Shown one piece after another: positions 6,906 through 7,761 of a stretch of DNA of 7,761 bases. The stretch comes from Gammaproteobacteria bacterium. GTDB taxonomy: Bacteria; Pseudomonadota; Gammaproteobacteria; Pseudomonadales; M0112. Numbering within the stretch: the first letter of the stretch is position 1; each line of letters starts with the position of its first letter. The DNA is taken from NCBI GenBank assembly GCA_006227085.1, contig SBFY01000082.1, positions 1 through 7,761 on the forward strand. The letters are read 5' to 3'. The notes beneath the pieces were generated by a model. It did not search any database. It was not told the origin of the DNA and saw only the letters and a program-made list of their open reading frames with translations. The translations under genes and the position numbers were made by a program.

Positions 6906-6940
6906 GTTGAATCAGCTGCTAGGTTTCCTTGGAGGCAATT

Positions 6941-7660
6941 GTGAAATCTGAAGGAACAGAAAATCTGGCCGTACTAATTGACGCTGACAACGCTCAAGCA
7001 TCAGTCATTTCTGAGCTGCTCGGGGAAGTTGCAAGCTACGGTACCGCAACGGTAAAGCGGGCATATGGTGATTGGACGACTCCAAACCTCGCGGGGTGGA
7101 AAGATGTCCTGCATGTCCATGCCATCCAGCCAATTCAGCAGTTCCGCTATACAACCGGCAAGAACGCTACCGACTCTGCATTGATCATTGAGGCCATGGA
7201 TCTCCTGCATGGCGGGAAGGTTGATGGATTCTGCCTGGTCTCGTCGGACAGCGACTTTACAAGGCTCGCTACCCGAATCCGGGAGGCAGGGCTTTCGGTA
7301 TACGGGTTCGGGGAAAAGAAGACGCCCAAGCCGTTCGTGGCAGCCTGCGACAAATTCATCTACACCGAGATTCTCCGCAAGCCAACGCCAGGGGCGTCCG
7401 TCGAACCACCGGTCCAAGGGCCGCTCAAGCCATTGCTCGTCTCCGCTATCTCGGCGACTGCTCAAGAAGATGGCTGGGCGTTGCTTGGCGCAATTGGATC
7501 GCTGATTCTGAAAAGTGACCCGTCCTTTGATCCTCGGAACTTCGGCTTTAAAAAGCTAGGTGAACTGGTTAAGGCGCAGGGGTATCTCGAGGTTAAGGCG
7601 GTTCCAATGTCTGAGGGCTCCCAACACTTACACCTGTTTGTACGAGTGAAGGAAAACTAA
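6941..7660 (+). CDS. NYN (LabA/DUF88-like PIN-fold) - LOTUS/OST-HTH protein
   Basis: A 239-residue two-domain protein predicted to bind and probably cut RNA. The NYN domain (about 8-145) shows VLIDADNAQ with D14 and D16, the mid-domain acid in KNATDSALIIEAM (D78), and the VSSDSDF motif (D103, D105), the acidic set that binds metal in PIN-like nucleases. The LOTUS/OST-HTH domain (about 160-236) carries DGWALLGAIGSLIL and FGFKKLGELVKAQGYLEV; such domains bind RNA, including G-rich or quadruplex RNA. I chose GTG at 6941 because GGAGG (6931-6935) lies 5 bp upstream; the in-frame TTG at 6929 overlaps that site. No signal peptide or membrane segment is seen. Its base use looks less GC-rich than coq7 or purD, and it follows a dyad-rich gap, so transfer is plausible. 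The next gene begins 90 bp on. The domain calls are strong; the target is unknown. Confidence 0.9.
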   Translation: MKSEGTENLAVLIDADNAQASVISELLGEVASYGTATVKRAYGDWTTPNLAGWKDVLHVHAIQPIQQFRYTTGKNATDSALIIEAMDLLHGGKVDGFCLVSSDSDFTRLATRIREAGLSVYGFGEKKTPKPFVAACDKFIYTEILRKPTPGASVEPPVQGPLKPLLVSAISATAQEDGWALLGAIGSLILKSDPSFDPRNFGFKKLGELVKAQGYLEVKAVPMSEGSQHLHLFVRVKEN

Positions 7661-7675
7661 CCATCCGCAGCAATC

Positions 7676-7690
7676 GCAGCCTTCGGCTGC
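7676..7690 (+). terminator. Hairpin after the NYN-LOTUS gene (weak terminator candidate)
   Basis: GCAGCC and GGCTGC form a perfect 6-bp stem around TTC, 16 bp past the stop. A competing pairing exists between CAGCA (7668-7672) and TGCTG (7688-7692). No U tract follows (GGAACTGTC), so intrinsic termination would be poor. It may instead protect the mRNA end or be a processing site before the gene at 7751. Confidence 0.3.
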
Positions 7691-7750
7691 TGGAACTGTC
7701 AAATCCTACAGGCTTACCATTCCCTGTGCGCAGCGTTAAAAGGAACCCCT

Positions 7751-7761
7751 ATGAACGACCA
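7751..7761 (+). CDS. Start of a further gene, cut by the window edge
   Basis: An ATG at 7751 is preceded by AAAAGGA (7738-7744) at normal spacing and reads M-N-D before the sequence ends. The 90-bp gap after the NYN-LOTUS gene and the same strand suggest possible co-transcription, although a hairpin lies between. Nothing can be said about the product. Confidence 0.5.

Noticed and set aside
6906..7741. Integron cassette borders: GTTGAAT at 6906-6912 fits GTTRRRY, and GTTAAAA at 7735-7741 comes close, each a short distance before a gene start.
   Set aside because: The second fails the final pyrimidine, no matching RYYYAAC partner is found for either site, and L boxes are not visible. A GTTRRRY match is expected by chance in a few hundred bases.

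Overview
The window reads as a gammaproteobacterial chromosome, most likely from the Pseudomonadales/Cellvibrionales/Oceanospirillales side. The reasons are a moderately GC-rich sequence, a di-iron Coq7-type ubiquinone hydroxylase, and purD followed directly by a hybrid sensor kinase with the RetS domain order, the arrangement known from Pseudomonas aeruginosa (purD-retS). There is no rRNA, tRNA, CRISPR array or recognisable transposase.

Layout. At the left edge (to 484) is a small or truncated reading frame. Its last ~50 residues resemble the C-terminal tail of class I N6-adenine DNA methylases, and it stands where purH would be expected. Next is purD (575-1861, GAR synthetase), then after 39 bp an 870-residue RetS-like kinase (1901-4513: signal peptide, 7TMR-DISMED2, seven membrane helices, HisKA, a decayed HATPase, two intact receiver domains). 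The kinase meets a Ycf46-like AAA+ ATPase head-on (4514-5986, minus strand) with no gap: one TGATCA palindrome supplies both stop codons. The ATPase is divergent from coq7 (6085-6729) across a 98-bp promoter region. A dyad-rich 211-bp gap follows, then a NYN-LOTUS protein gene (6941-7660), a small hairpin, and the first codons of another plus-strand gene at 7751.

How they fit together. purD and coq7 are housekeeping genes (purine and ubiquinone synthesis). The kinase is probably a regulator that works on another kinase rather than through its own autophosphorylation: the H-box and both receivers are intact, but the ATP-binding N, G1 and G2 boxes are lost or altered. The right end looks accessory. 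A predicted RNA-handling NYN-LOTUS protein sits behind a gap holding a perfect 11-6-11 inverted repeat and two GACAGCTGTC palindromes that share half-sites with it. These dyads look like operators, a structured leader or a recombinase-type site, and with the NYN-LOTUS gene they are the least explained part of the window.
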